From the IMG/VR virus record IMGVR_UViG_3300021960_000134, positions 1-46,507 of that record: a stretch of 46,507 nt of DNA. One strand, given 5' to 3'. Numbering within the stretch: position 1 is the stretch's first letter; every line of letters starts with the position of its first letter. Below are positions 46,507-46,507 of this stretch, one piece after another. Source of the DNA: a virus. Under the pieces are notes generated by a model. It did not search any database and had not been told where the DNA came from. It saw nothing but the letters and a program-made list of their open reading frames with translations. The position numbers were made by a program, and so were the translations under genes.

Positions 46507-46507
46507 G

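Overview
This window is a large piece of a tailed double-stranded DNA phage (or prophage-like contig) genome. Nearly every base is coding, genes overlap by TAATG or ATGA junctions, and the products are tail fibres, tail hub proteins and a phage replication and recombination set. A WhiB-like regulator (31136-31588) points to an actinobacterial host, because Wbl proteins are restricted to Actinobacteria and their phages. The moderate GC content judged by eye and the frequent GTG and TTG starts would fit a freshwater actinobacterial phage, but that habitat is inference. No tRNA, rRNA, CRISPR array, integrase or transposase was seen. No gene-free stretch exceeds 300 bases; the longest is 24029-24252.

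Layout. (1) 1-5645, plus strand: modular tail-fibre genes, ending in a fibronectin-type protein with a C-terminal tract of seventeen xFPP tetrapeptides, followed by a strong terminator. (2) 5703-17522: an array of twelve clear 2-oxoglutarate/Fe(II) oxygenases of the prolyl-4-hydroxylase type plus one divergent member. It is interrupted only by a glycosyltransferase that resembles the hydroxyproline GlcNAc-transferase family (GT60) and by two DUF6065-like proteins. (3) 17623-23676: an operon with a small conserved tail protein, two long collagen-like Gly-Pro-Thr fibres and a bacterial-adhesin-like repeat protein. (4) 23669-24028, minus strand: a membrane protein that may be holin-like. (5) 24253-31139, plus strand: primase-polymerase/helicase, two more glycosyltransferases, a methyltransferase, a metallophosphoesterase and small regulators. 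(6) 31136-41201, minus strand: WhiB-like regulator, pyrimidine-dimer-glycosylase-like protein, GT-B-like protein, SSB-like protein, Sak4-like recombinase, Cas4/RecB-like nuclease, SNF2 helicase, RuvC-like nuclease and family A DNA polymerase. (7) 41205-46507, minus strand: tail fibre with an S74 self-cleaving chaperone, a large minor tail protein and the end of another tail gene.

The most interesting reading is that regions 1 to 3 form one fibre-decoration system. Collagen-like GPT fibres and the xFPP protein would be the substrates, the oxygenase array would hydroxylate proline (or other residues), and the GT60-like enzyme would glycosylate the new hydroxyl groups. This would be a phage counterpart of collagen hydroxylation and glycosylation in animals and in Mimivirus. 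The gene families and their adjacency are visible in the sequence; the enzyme-substrate links are inferred.
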